Source: Raphanus sativus
Lineage: Eukaryota > Streptophyta > Magnoliopsida > Brassicales > Brassicaceae
Assembly (NCBI RefSeq): GCF_000801105.2
Contig: NC_079511.1
Span: forward strand, 17,755,792 to 17,819,791
Direction of reading: 5' to 3'
Length of the DNA: 64,000 nucleotides
The notes below the pieces were generated by a model. It did no database searches. It was not told where the DNA came from and was given only the letters and a program-made list of their open reading frames with translations. Position numbers and translations under genes: made by a program. Positions 1 through 11,135 of this stretch are shown here, piece by piece. The number at the start of each line of letters is the position of its first letter. Position 1 is the stretch's first letter.

Positions 1-68
1 TTTGTTGCAGGAGATCGCAAGGTTTAGAAAATCAGAACAGACAACAGCCAAGGCCTACTGACACCACC

Positions 69-1540
69 ATGGGTGATCACGGTCATCAGGATGATCTCGC
101 TGCAGCAATGCAACTGATGCAACAGCAGATGCTTCAGATGCAGCAGACCATCCAAGCTCAGCAAGCAGCTGCAGAACAATCTGCTCAACAGGCTGCTCTC
201 GCGCGGCAGGAACAAGCAGCGCAGACTGTTCCAATCGGGGAGAGAAACCTTCCGCGGAACATTCCTACTACGCGCTCTGCCATTGTTCCTCCACTTGCAC
301 CCGGCAGGACTTCGAGATCAAGCCTGCTCTGATTGATCTGGTGCAGCGAAAAGTGTTTTCTGGTCTCTCTGCAGAAATTCCAATGGAGTATATTGAGAAT
401 TTCGAAAAAGTTTGCAGTTTCACTCGTGCGAATGGTGTGCCACCAGACTACATCAAGTGCATGCTATTCCCATTCTCTCTTGATGGAAAAGCTGCACGGT
501 GGTTGAAATCTCTCCCTACCGGCTCTCTCACTTCGTGGGAACAGGTCCGATCAGCGTTCCTCAACCATTTCTACTCTAAGGCGAGAACAGCTACATTGAG
601 GAACAAGATCACCTCATTCAGACAGCTCCATGATGAGCCTTTTTGTGACGCATGGGAGCGCTTCAATGACTACCAGAGAGAATGTCCTCACCATGGATTT
701 GATGATGATTACCTCCTGGGCATTTTCTATGATGGGGTGGACTGGAAATTTTCAAGGTGCTCTAAACTCTTCGAGCAATGGAGACTTCATGACTCAGACC
801 ACTAATGGAGCGCTCAAGCTGATTGAGAACATGGCAGCTAGCTCAACCAATGAGAACCAGAAGAGCGATCGCTCCAAGGAAGTCAACAGTGTACACACCC
901 AGAAAATTGATGAGCTGACAGCTAAGGTCGATCAGCTACTGCAGAACAACCAGGCACAAGGATCTGGGTATCAGAACACCATCCCGCAGAGCAATCAGCA
1001 AGTTGTTCCAGCCGCGAATGCTCCGACTGCAGGGAACAGTCCGCCAGATGATCTGAAAAATCTGAACATTATGATGCAGCAGATGTTCCGGAGCCAGCAA
1101 CTTCAGGTCAAGGCACTGAATCAGGTTACCACAGACATCAACACCAGGATGGACAGCATGTTAACCGAGCTGAATTCAAAATATGATACTGTGAGCAACC
1201 ACATAAAGAGGATTGATGTTCAGCTTGCTCAAACTGCTGAAACTGTTAAAAGACAGCAAGAGATCATTCGTGGAAAAAGTTTGATGAATCCTAGGGTTGA
1301 GCACTGTAATGCAACCGAGCAGAGACGTGAGAAATCTGAGGAAAAACAAGCGGAACAACTGTTCGCTGAGACTGTTTTGGACGCAGAACAGAGAACAGAG
1401 CAGTCTGCTAGCTCTAGAGTGACTGCTCCCGCGACTGCTCCCGCTCCCGACGGATCTACTGATATTCCACCAGTGCGAGTCTATGTTCCTAAGGTTCCCT
1501 ATCCGATTCCACCTAGACACCTGAAGGTGTTGCCTAAGGT
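69..1540 (+). pseudogene. gag remnant of element A
   Basis: Retrotransposon gag (capsid-like) protein that would package element RNA in the cytoplasm. Starting at the ATG at 69 there is a glutamine-rich helical N-terminus (QQQMLQMQQT). The capsid-type core follows at about 341-740, with the LKSLPTGSLTSWEQ and CPHHGFDDDYLL regions of plant Retrotrans_gag proteins. A linker with coiled-coil character then runs to about 1400. The frame is broken at least twice: the N-terminal frame stops at 330-332 while the core is read one frame over, and the core shifts again near 750 into the frame open to 1823. No CCHC zinc knuckle is visible. Confidence 0.8.
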
Positions 1541-2041
1541 TGATGACCCTGGAAAATTTGCTTTTCCATGTTCCATTGCTGGAGTAAAATTTGAGGAAGC
1601 TCTTTGTGACTCCGGATCTTGTGTGAATCTTGTCTCAAAAGCGATTGTAGACAAGTTGTGCATTACTGAAGTTGAGCCTTCTCAGGTGACTCTGACTTTT
1701 GCAAACTCTTCCAGAGCAGTTCCTTATGGCACCATTCGCAATCTTCCTGTCCAAGTTGGGGACTGTGTTCTCCATACTGAATTTCAGATTGTTGAGATGA
1801 ACAAGATCATGAAATGCCTTTGATCTTAGGAAGGGAATTTATGGCTACAGTGGGAGCAATCTTTGATATGCCTAATAAGAGAGTCTCCTTCTCCCACATC
1901 AACAAGAATGTCTTCTATGAGGCTGTTCCCACCAGATTTCAGAAACTACACGCCTCTTGCATCTTAGTGTTCAGTGGAGAAAAGTTGATGGTTGTTCCAA
2001 GGAAGGAGCTTGGTAAAAACAGTGAGTTCAAGAAGTCTTGA
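1541..2041 (+). pseudogene. retroviral-type aspartic protease of element A
   Basis: Aspartic protease that would cleave the Gag polyprotein. The active-site region is at about 1602-1640: CDSGSCVNLVS, with DSG in place of the usual DTG, an accepted variant. The C-terminal flap/fold signature LILGREFMATVGA follows at 1817-1855. The two halves are in different frames: the first stops at 1823 after MKCL and the second reads from 1814 to 2041, so a frameshift lies near 1810. In Athila elements this domain normally leads into RT; here it does not. Confidence 0.8.
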
Positions 2042-2355
2042 ATGGAGATCCTCACACTGATACCAAGAAACTCAGTGGGAATGCAAGGGTGAAAGAGAAA
2101 ATCCAGAAGAAAAGGGTCAAAGGAGATCCTACTATGACTTTGACACCTCACTGGTGTGATGAGAAATCCATTGAGTATGAGGTAAAGTGCAAGGGTACCT
2201 CTAAACCTTTCTCTAAAGTCAGAGTTATTCTCACTGATGAGCTGAAAGAGAAAGGAGAAGCTGCTGTGAAAGGGTTGTTGAGCAGAGTTTTGAAGCTGAA
2301 CATGTCTGATTGTGGAGCTTGTTTTGGAACAAGCCCTCATGCTCAACCCGACTGA
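2038..2355 (+). pseudogene. short C-terminal tail after protease, element A
   Basis: A frame of about 105 residues directly after the protease, ending in TGA at 2353-2355. It is lysine-rich at first (KEKIQKKRVKGD) and then mixed. I recognise no domain and it is not RT. It sits exactly where RT should begin and is followed within 35 bases by the post-ORF palindrome, so it is probably the natural end of the element's coding region. It overlaps the previous frame by four bases. Confidence 0.5.
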
Positions 2356-2387
2356 TCCCTGTCACCAAGTCAAGCTAGTGACTTTAA

Positions 2388-2414
2388 CCAAGCGCTTGGT
2401 GGGAGGCAACCCAC
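2388..2414 (+). promoter_or_regulatory. post-ORF palindrome plus hairpin
   Basis: The 12-bp perfect palindrome CCAAGCGCTTGG (2388-2399) runs into a stem-loop GTGGG-AGGCAA-CCCAC (2399-2414). The same block, AAAGCGCTGAGTGGGAGGC with variants, lies just after the coding region of P1, M2 and E5, so it is shared by separate families. Function unknown; position suggests an RNA element such as an export, translation-termination or packaging signal. Confidence 0.6.
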
Positions 2415-2686
2415 TGGTAAGTGTAAATATAACTTGGTTTTGTTTTTGTTTGCTTATTTTCGTTTTAGTTTATTGAGTTTCAGGTAAAAAAGCAGAAAAA
2501 TTCGAGATACTTCGAAAAATTCTGGGTTGCAGAAACGGAGCTCCCTGTTCTGCAGGAGCCAAGAACAACCGCCCAGGTGAAAATCTGGCGACATAACACC
2601 CAGAATTTTTCGGAGCACCCGCTCCAGGTAAGTATCTCGACCAAAAAAATTGTAAATTCTTGTTTTCACCTTCTCTCTGATTTATT

Positions 2687-2724
2687 TTCACACCGAGACG
2701 TTGTGAAGTAAGTCTGGGGGAGGG
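2687..2724 (+). promoter_or_regulatory. RGA-loop hairpin and internal polypurine-like G-run
   Basis: Inverted repeat TTCACA (2687-2692) / TGTGAA (2702-2707), with an inner CG-AGA-CG, precedes AAGTCTGGGGGAGGG (about 2710-2724). The purine tract copies the terminal polypurine tract core (AAGTCTGGGGGA) but lies 1.35 kb upstream of the LTR. A second plus-strand priming site is possible (inference). Confidence 0.5.
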
Positions 2725-4037
2725 TCTTCGTCGTTTACTAACTCGTTTCTTTCTTTTGTTTTTCTCTTGAGTCAGTTTGAGTCAATTTTTAGGATCGAGT
2801 CAGTCAAAGTTTGTGGGAATTAGGACCTTATTCTGTGTTGATCACTAACCACCTCGTGCTTTAGTTGTCTTATTCAGTGACCTTAGCAGTGGCGAAAGAC
2901 ACACATGTGGACCCGGAACACCCTGACATATCTCACTTGATTCTCCAGAAGTTCTCAGCCGATCAGGTTACACTGGGTAGACTTAACTCCAAATAACTTG
3001 AACCTAATCTTGACTGAAATTCTTCTTGTTATGGGCACTAGATCAGGGAAACGAGAACTACACTCAGGACTTCTTATTCTTTCTATCCATCTTGTTGTTC
3101 CTGAGTGGCTAGCTCATCTTTAGCTAGTTCCCACCCTGAACCTTAGCCTTTATTCCACCTTCATGCATTTGTTTTTCAGTGTTATATGTGCAGATATGTG
3201 CAAAAAGGTCGGAGAGGAAAGGATCGACGCAGCCTCTTACTCGTTACTACTGCGCAGATTCAGTCAGAAGGAGAACAAGCAGATTAAGGGAGGAACCGCT
3301 CCATAGCCAATGAGCTGTGCAAGAACATGGGTGGAGAACCAGAATGATTTGAACCAGAAGAACCACCAGTGGCAATCCAAACATCACATGTTACCTCCTT
3401 CTTCGTCACCCCCACCATCATTAGAAAAAAAAAAATCTTTCATTTTATTTAGCATATGGTGATGGAGAAGGAGAAGAATTCAGGATACACGAGCCATTGG
3501 GAAGGTCGAGCAGAAGAGTAGGTATCAATATGAAGGGATGAGGAGCAGACAGATGAGCGGAGCAGTCTGATGATTGTTCCCGAACGAAAAGAACAGTCGC
3601 TCCTGAGATAGCAGCTCCTGAGATAGCAAAACGAGTAAGGGGCTGTGGACATCAATGGAGCCGTCCTCTCACGACTATTTTGCGCGATATCTGCATCCAC
3701 TACGAAAAGTTGGTAGCCCCTAAACACTCTTTAACTCCACCATAAAATTAGCCTGTTCCACACCTAGCCCGTCTACCCTGAATAGTGCCTGTGATGAGAA
3801 GCTCACGCTGCTCTATAATGAATGTAGGGAGTTCTGTCTCGATAGTGTTGTTTTTTCAGGTTTGAGATGTAGAGTATGGAGCCGATTTTCGAACAACAGT
3901 CAGTGGGGTTTTGGTAAGGGTGTGTTGTCATAGTTTACTGCTTGTATGGTTCAGAGATTCGTGGTTAAGGTATGGTTGCTGAGAATAGGAGAGTTCCCAC
4001 ACTTTCAAACCTTTCTCTCTGTTCTTGATACTTGGTC
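2725..4037 (+). other. 3' non-coding region of element A
   Basis: About 1.3 kb between the internal G-run and the terminal polypurine tract. I see no long open frame and no RT/RNase H/integrase remnants. GGAACA/TGTTCC-type motifs recur (near 3102, 3573, 3755 and 3892). The stretch at 3561-3581 recurs in the LTR at 4255-4275. Confidence 0.6.
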
Positions 4038-4075
4038 TTGTTCGAGGACAAACAAGGATCTAAGTCTGGGGGAAT
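4038..4075 (+). promoter_or_regulatory. AGGA-loop hairpin and terminal polypurine tract of element A
   Basis: Stem TTGTTCG / CAAACAA (one mismatch) around an AGGA loop at 4038-4055 is followed by AAGTCTGGGGGAAT (4062-4075), which abuts the LTR start TGATAT. This is the plus-strand DNA primer site of the element. The same hairpin/tract layout occurs in P1 and M2. Confidence 0.8.
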
Positions 4076-5258
4076 TGATATATGGTGTTTTATACATCAT
4101 TGTATATATGTTTTCTAATTGGTTTTCAAGTCTTTATCGAGTCTTTCTAGTCCTTTTCGAGTCATTACAGGTCTGGAGTTGCACTGGATAGGAGATGGAC
4201 CTGCTGGAACAAAAGAAGCAGAAAACAGTGCAGTTTGGTGATTTTCACGCAGAACAGTCTGATGATTGTTCCCGATCAAGCGGAACAAGCAGACGGAGTG
4301 ATCCCGCGGTTGTTCCGACGAATAAGGAAAATACAACATCTCGGGATTTGCCCTAATTATCCTCTTTTTCTCTCTGGCCGCCTGTGGCTGTTGAGATAAC
4401 TTCTTTTTCTATTTTTCTACATCATACTACGCTACTTTTCATAGAGAAACAGACTCTAGAGCTTTTTACTTTGGGATTTGCTACTTTGTAAAGGGAGAAG
4501 GCTATCTCTCTCCATAGAGAAGAACCCCTGAACCCTATCTCTTGTTTCTGTTATTTTATGCAGTATTATTCAGTATTGATGCTTGTCTTTTCTTGTATCA
4601 TGGCTGAGTAGTCGGCTAGCTTGTCTAGGGTTCTAGGGTGTTGATTTCGTGAGCTAAACATAGATAAGTGAATCCATTGATTGTCTTCATTCATAACTGT
4701 TCTTATTGCTTGCATTAAACTGGCCGCTTAATGTTAGATCATAGGTTTAACCTGTTCATTAACCGTGTAATAGGTTGTTAGATCTGTTTTGAATGAGCAT
4801 TGCATCCCTAATCAGCGAAAGTAGATATTAGGGTGTTTTGTGAACCTATCGGACTTGATCTCTATTGCTTGCGATCGCTTCTCACCTCAACGACAGTTAG
4901 ACGGTGAGATCGATCAGCATAGGGAGCAGTACTACGACAGTGGACTGTTCTACTTGAGTGATCCGAGTTCTAGACTGTTCTTATTAGCACTTGAATAATT
5001 GTTTAGCTCATAAGTATTGACACCCGATGAAGTAACCCTAGGCTGGCTTTTCTTTAAATTGAATTTACATTTATTTTATTTGCTGCTTGTTACAAAACTC
5101 AAAACCCCCATCATTGTTTTAGCTTGATATTGATCCCATAAAAATAAAGTGTAATAGTTGGTCTCTGTGGATTCGATCCTAAAGTGCTACATCGACATAC
5201 CATTCGATTATGGTAGTGTGCACATTAGGTTAATTGGTGTGCGTGAACACGAATATCA
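4076..5258 (+). repeat. 3' LTR of element A (1183 bp)
   Basis: Starts TGATATATGG directly after the polypurine tract and ends GAACACGAATATCA, giving inverted TGATAT/ATATCA termini. After 5258 the sequence is that of a minus-strand SID LTR (same as 9331 onward), which fixes the boundary. GGAACA/TGTTCC motifs cluster at 4205-4315. A likely target duplication is GTATC (5259-5263), but the left flank is not in the window. Confidence 0.85.
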
Positions 5259-6025
5259 GTATCACAACTTAGAAATTATAGTTTGGGGCTAATCCCACAA
5301 ACCTATTTAAACCCTAGATCTAACAAGTAGACTACTCAGACATAGCTAAGCAATTCATGACAATAGATAGATGAAAGAATTGCATATATAGAATAAAGAA
5401 GAAATACAAAAGAAGATGAGAAATCTCTCCAATCTCTCAAAAATAAGTAAAACTCTAGTCTCTCTCCCACACTCTCTGCTTAGACTCTCAAAGCTTGCTT
5501 CTTTCGAAGGTTGCCGTCAAAAACACTTAAGAGGAATATTTATGCATTTCCATTAGGTTAAAAACTCGTCAGGGGCAATCTCGTAATTTGGTGAAGTCTT
5601 GGTGAAGTAGTCGGCTAAACAATTTCGTCCTCGATATCGATCGACAACACTGGATGTGTATCGATCGATTATAATCTTCTAGTACGCGGATCTTCTCAGC
5701 TACATCGATCGACAACTCAGGATGAGTATCGATCGATTCTTATCGCAATGTTGACTTCCGAATTGGTCTTGAATGGTCAACTCGGGTGTATCATCTCTTG
5801 CATTCCAAAATGCTCCAAAAACATCACTTTATCACGAAACGCTCCTGAACCTGAAAACATACCTAACAGGCTAAAAAACAGATTAAATATATAATAAAAC
5901 ACTAGTATACCATAGTAGAAAACGGGTAAAATCCATGGTATATCACTTCACCAAGGATTCACCAAATTACGAGATTATCCCTGACGAGTTTTTAACCTAA
6001 TAGAAATGCTTAAATACCCTGCCTA
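5259..6025 (-). repeat. SID LTR piece with inverted junction (duplicate of 9331-10097)
   Basis: 5259-5945 is the outer half of a minus-strand SID LTR (subtype a), ending at the terminal TATATCA. 5946-6025 is an internal SID LTR stretch in plus orientation. The 767 bp match 9331-10097 over the same length with few differences, including the head-to-head junction. Element A truncates it on the left. TCGATCGA motifs lie at 5638-5740. Confidence 0.75.
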
Positions 6026-6962
6026 GGCGCAAACCGGATATGACCACAATGTCTCAAGGAGGAACTGTCGTTCTTCTCAACGGGAGACAGGCAAGCTCAA
6101 ATGGATAATTCAAGATATCAAAGATCCTAGTGATCTGGTTCTAGTTAGCTAATCTAAAACAAGCATAGAGTTCAATCCATTTGATGAATATCACAACTTA
6201 GCAAGTATAGTTTGGGGCTAATCCCACAAACCTATCTGAACCTTAGATCTAACTGGTGGATCTATTCAGACATGAAGTATGTCACAGAAATCATAGATGA
6301 ATAGATAGAAATACAATAGATAAGTAAAACCAAAAGCAAAGGAGTTCCAGGAGGACTCTCAAGGAGTTCCTCCATTCTCTCCTAAGAGAAACAATGAAAA
6401 TAAGATAGCGTAGAAAACGTCTAAAGCGTAGCCGTCAACAATGGCTTAGAAATAATATAAATAGGGTTTCTGGTCGTCAAGGGTATTTTGGTAACTTTGT
6501 GGTGACTCCTGGGCTTCAGTCGGTCATGAAATATACTCAGCCCACATTCTAATGTCCCTGTCGATCGACATGCAGTGTGCTGTGTCGATCGACATACAAT
6601 CTTCTTCTTGGCAGCTTCCTCTCGCGAGGCAGACTGACCACTCTTCAGTAAAACGGGCATAACTTCCGATCTAACCGTTGTATTGATCTCAAACCGGTGG
6701 CATCGGAAAGCTAAGTCAAAGATATAGCTTGTGTCCAAATATGGGATAAATCCAATGGTGGGAAAGTCTCCATAGAGAGCTAAACATCTGAAGCGTCTGT
6801 GCAGTCCTGCACTGCGAAAGACTCCAAAAGGCACCAAAATCATCATATTTCTCCAAATCGTCCTTGAACCTGTAAATACTCTCAATAGACTCCAATACAT
6901 AATAAATAGTATATAAAACACTTATATACCATGGGTAAAAATGGGTAAAATCCATGGTATAT
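6026..6962 (-). repeat. partial LTR of SID-related subtype b
   Basis: Minus-strand LTR whose outer end is TGATATACCATGGATTTTAC (complement, ending at 6962). Its first 150 bases match the plus-strand LTR at 55493 better than LTR subtype a, so I call it subtype b. It joins the preceding piece at a TGCCTA microhomology (6020-6025) and on the right abuts M1 gag sequence, truncating it. Two motif copies (TCGATCGACATGC, TCGATCGACATAC) lie at 6558-6597. Confidence 0.65.
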
Positions 6963-8578
6963 CAGCTTCTCCTGTTTCACCACTTGCCAGAAATCATCAT
7001 CTATAATGGTATTCACGTGGTGTTTCCTATTTCCTTCCCCTACTTCCTTAGAAGTTCCAATTCTCCTGATAAAGTCTTCAGTCTGGACAATCTGTGTCTC
7101 AAGTTTCTTGACTTGAGTGCAAATGGTGTCTATCCTTGTGGTCAGATTGTTGAAGACAGAGTCAATCTTCCCATTGAAGTCTACTGTAAGCTTCTGCTGA
7201 CCTTCTAGAACTCTATCAGTCATGGCATCAAACTTACTCTCCTGGGTGGTGGTGGGGGGTTTTGGTAAGCTGAGTTGCCGTAGTTCCTGGTGTTGGTGAA
7301 GGGTTTCTGATACTGTGAATTCTGGTTGTAGTTACTCTTCTGACAACTGGCAAAAAAGTTTATGTTTCCACTTTGGTTTCCATATCTCTGAAATCCAGTA
7401 CCTCCAATGTAGTTCACATCTTCCTCTGTATCATCTTCTCTAGCCTCTCCTTCTTCAGCTGAGCAGACTGGCTGCCCTAGAAATGCATGTAAAGCGTCTA
7501 TCTTGGCTCTGACTTCATTCATCTTGTCTTCCCCGATAGCTGCAACCGATTTCTTCTTGTCAGAGTCAGTGTTCTTGGTGTTGCTGCTGTTGGCTAGGTT
7601 CTCAATAAGTATCACAGCCTCTATTGGATTCCTAGTGTTGAAGTTCTCCTTGCTAGCAGTATCAAGAGCCTTCTGATACCTCAAGGCGATACCTCTGTAG
7701 AAAGTGCTTAGCAGCTGCACTTCATTAAATCCATGGTGTGGACAGTCTCGCTGGAAGAACTTAAATCTGATCCACACGTCTTTAAAAGTCTCACTCGGCT
7801 TTTACGCCAAAGTGGCGGTTTTGCTCCTTAAGTCATCAGCGCGTGCCTCATCAAAGAAATTACGCAGGAAGGCGTTTTTGATGTCGGCCCAGGATGTCAG
7901 TGATCATGTAGGTAGCTGCTTGAGCCAGTGTGAAGCTTCTCCAATCAGTAAGTATTTGAAGAGCTTGCAGAATAGGTAGTCCTCAGGGACTCCATCCATA
8001 CGAATATCAGCGATAAGATCCTCGAACCTCTCTAGATGGTCCATAGGATGCTCGTGTGATAACCCAGAATAAGGTATCTGAGACACGAGAGAGTAGTACT
8101 GAGGCTTGAGCTCGAAGTTCGGCTTTTGAATCTCTGGAAGTCGAATAGCTTATATGTTGGTGTAGTACTCGTCTGGACGATTGTAGTCTGCCAACGATCG
8201 TGTTTGAGCTTCTCATGTAGCCTCAGCTTCAGGCTCAGGGATTATGTTTCCCTGTGCATCTAGCTTCTAACCTGTTGCATTACGCAGATGACCATCTTGT
8301 TCATACATGTTTCCATTCTCGCCCTGCGTGAGAATAACAATCGCGACCATGCTTCGCGGGGTAGTATCAATCGATGTACGGTGAGTAGTTGTGAACGATG
8401 TGGATCGGCGAACGATATCGGTCGACGGTGTTGTCTGAGTGTCGGTCGACGGTTGAACGTGAGTATCAGTCGACGGTACTTGCTGATTGAGCGTTCCAAG
8501 TGTGCAGGATCTTTTGAGAATAGTAGTTGATTTCCCCTGTTGCTTCTGGTACAGCTGGGCATGTACCTGAAAAGACAA
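6963..8578 (-). pseudogene. gag remnant of M1
   Basis: Gag of the SID family, read from about 8567 down to 6963. Recognisable parts are the start MPSCTRSNRGNQLL, the capsid region around SHEHPMDHLERFEDLIA (about 8040), CPHHGFNEVQLL (about 7735) and the C-terminal IIDDDFWQVVKQEKL (about 6970). The frame is broken repeatedly. Near 8490 the segment that carries a SID motif in the relatives is deleted. The end runs directly into LTR sequence at 6962. Confidence 0.75.
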
Positions 8579-8654
8579 GAAAAATTTTAATCAGAAAAGG
8601 GGTAAAAAGAAAAACCTAAGATTAATAAGATTAAATCTAATGGCGATCAAAACT

Positions 8655-8671
8655 CCCCGGCAACGGCGCCA
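8655..8671 (-). promoter_or_regulatory. primer-binding site, tRNA-Asp type (M1)
   Basis: Minus strand TGGCGCCGTTGCCGGGG, four bases after the LTR end. It is complementary to the 3' end of plant tRNA-Asp (CCCCGGCAACGGCGCCA), the primer used by Athila-type elements. Confidence 0.9.
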
Positions 8672-8675
8672 AATT

Positions 8676-10017
8676 TGATAGTGCTCAAATTACCCAGTAG
8701 AGCTTACTCTCTCAAATAAGAGGTACAGCTGTAGTACTTAAGGATTGAATCATGAGGATCTAGGGAACCAATTAAATAAAATCTACTAATCAATCTTAGG
8801 TAAAGTTGGTTTTAATGATGGAAATAAAAATAGCAATTCCTAAAATGAGCAATGTAGTTGCTCTAACTAACAATATGATGGGTTGTTTAAATGTGATAAA
8901 GAGTGCTAGACTTAGGGCTTTTATTCAGGAATGAAGATTATAATATCTATAAATGCCTAACAAGTTGCTTGCATGATACTATATAACTCAGTCGCTTAAC
9001 TCTCAGTGATGTATCACTGGTTAAATAATCTAGATCTCTGGCCTCAACTGTTGTATGTTGACACAAAAAAAGAGTCGATCGACATCCTTTAGAGATATCG
9101 ATCGATACACCTTTCGCTCGGCGATCGATTCACCTGTCGGGATATCGATCGACGGCTTCTAGATATGCCTAGGCGCGAGCCGATAATGAACACTAGATCT
9201 CAAGGAGGACGGTTAGCTCTTCTCCAGAAGATGCTAGTTCAAATAGATAATTCAAGATATCAAAGATCCTAGTGATCTATATTCTAGTTAGCTACTCTAG
9301 AACAAGCTTAGGGTGCAATCTATTTGATGAGTATCACAACTTAGAAATTATAGTTTGGGGCTAATCCCACAAACCTATTTAAACCCTAGATCTAAAAAGT
9401 AGACTACTCAGACATAGCTAAGCAATTCATGACAATAGATAGATGAAAGAATTGCATAGATAGAATAAAGAAGAAATACAAAAGGAGATGAGAAATCTCT
9501 CCAATCTCTCAAAAACAAGTAAAACTCTAGTCTCTCTCCCACACTCTCTGCTTAGACTCTCAAAGCTTGCTTCTTTCGAAGGTTGCCGTCAAAAACACTT
9601 AACAAGAATATTTATACATTTCCATTAGGTTAAAAACTCGTCAGGGGCAATCTCGTAATTTGGTGAAGTTTTGGTGAAGTAGTCGGCTAAACCATTTCGT
9701 CCTCGATATCGATCGACAACACTGGATGTGTATCGATCGATTATAATCTTCTAGTACGCGGATCTTCTCAGCTACATCGATCGACAACTCAGGATGAGTA
9801 TCGATCGATTCTTATCGCAATGTTGACTTCCGACTTGGTCTTGAATGGTCAACTCGGGTGAATCATCTCTTGCATTCCAAAATGCTCCAAAAACATCACT
9901 TTATCACGAAACGCTCCTTAACCTGAAAACATACCTAACAGGCTAGAAAACAGATTAAATATATAATAAAACACTAGTATACCATGGTAGAAAACGGGTA
10001 AAATCGATGGTATATCA
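8676..10017 (-). repeat. 5' LTR of M1 (1342 bp, subtype a)
   Basis: On the minus strand it begins TGATATACCATCG at 10017 and ends GAGCACTATCA at 8676, next to the primer site. Several TCGATCGA copies lie in two groups: 9075-9160 and 9710-9810. The 9331-10017 part is nearly identical to 5259-5945. Confidence 0.85.
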
Positions 10018-11015
10018 CTTCACCAAGGATTCACCAAATTACGAGATTACCCCTGACGAGTTTTTAACCTAATAGAAATGCTTAAATACCCTGCCTAAGT
10101 GTTTTTGACGGCAAGCGAAAGCAAGCAAGCAGAGAGTGTGAGAGAGATAGCTAGAGTTTTACTTTTGTTCTAAGTTTTGAGAGAGATTGGAGAGATATCA
10201 TTGAGAGATTTGTGATTGAATTCCATTTGTTTTCTATTCTCTATCTAATGCAATTTCTTTACATATCTTGTGTTATGAATTGCTTAGTCATGTCTGAGTA
10301 GTCTACTTGTTAGATCTATGGTTTAAATAGGTTAGTGGGATTAGCCCTAAACTATACTTGCTAAGTTGTGATATTCATCAAATGGATTGTACCCTTTGCT
10401 TGTTCTAAATTAGCTAACTAGAACATAGATCAGTAGGATGTTTAGATCTTGAATTATCTATTTGAACTAGCTTGTCTCCTGTTGAGAAGAGCGAGAGCCC
10501 TCTTTGAGACCTAGTGTTCTTTATCGGCTCGCGCCTAGGCATATCTAGAAGCCGTCAATCGATATCCCGACTGGACAATCGATCGGCGATGCGAAAGGTG
10601 TAGGGATATCGATCGACTCTTTTTCTGGTCAACAGACGATAGTTGAGATCAGAGATCTAGTTATTTAACTAGTGAGACATCACTGATTGTTAAGCGGCTG
10701 AGTTCTATAACATCATGCAAACAACCTGTTAGGCATCTATAGACATTATAATCCCCAATACCTGAATAAAAGCCCTATGTCTAACACTCTTCCTTATCTT
10801 ATAAAGAACCATCATATTGTTAGTAGAGCAACTACCTTGCTCAATTATGATTGTTATTTTACATTTCCTTCATAAAAACCAACTTCACCTAGGAATGATT
10901 AATTAATTAGATTTAATTGGTTCTCTATCTCCTCGTGATTTGATCCCTAAGTACTACAGCTGAACCTTTTGTTTGAGAGATTAAAGCACTTTTTAGGGTA
11001 ATTTGAGTGGTATCA
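10018..11015 (+). repeat. 5'-truncated LTR of P1
   Basis: Plus-strand subtype a LTR lacking its first 340 or so bases. It starts CTTCACCAAGG directly at the end of the M1 LTR, forming a head-to-head junction, and ends GAGTGGTATCA before the primer site. TCGATCGA or near variants lie at 10555-10620. Confidence 0.85.
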
Positions 11016-11019
11016 AATT

Positions 11020-11036
11020 TGGCGCCGTTGCCGGGG
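11020..11036 (+). promoter_or_regulatory. primer-binding site, tRNA-Asp type (P1)
   Basis: TGGCGCCGTTGCCGGGG, perfect complement to the tRNA-Asp 3' end, four bases after the LTR. Confidence 0.92.
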
Positions 11037-11135
11037 AGCTTTGATCGCCATTAGATTTAATTTTATCAATTTTAGGTTTTTCTTTTTCTTTCACCCTCTT
11101 TTCTGAATAAAATTTTTTCTTGTCTTTTCAGGTAC

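Larger units (their letters stand above)
1..5258 (+). mobile_element. Element A: Athila-like Ty3/gypsy element, gag-protease only, 3' part
   Basis: The window opens inside this element. It runs through a broken gag-protease frame, a post-ORF palindrome/hairpin, two G-rich tracts and a 3' LTR with TGATAT/ATATCA ends. No reverse transcriptase, RNase H or integrase is seen between protease and LTR, so it is a non-autonomous derivative that would need enzymes from a relative. It ends inside an older minus-strand SID LTR: the sequence resuming at 5259 is found uninterrupted at 9331. The 5' LTR lies outside the window. The gag and protease families are clear; the Athila lineage is inferred from the protease context, the post-ORF block and the LTR ends. 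Confidence 0.85.
6963..10017 (-). mobile_element. Element M1: SID-family element, 5' LTR plus gag, truncated
   Basis: On the minus strand: 5' LTR (10017 to 8676), primer-binding site, gag, then an abrupt stop at 6963 where a subtype b LTR begins. Protease and the long C-terminal region are missing. Either the second LTR inserted into gag and the rest was lost, or a deletion joined gag to an LTR. Confidence 0.75.

Noticed and set aside
2454..2691. Minus-strand open frames just after element A coding region
   Set aside because: Short, overlap the post-ORF region, no homology or conservation in the relatives.
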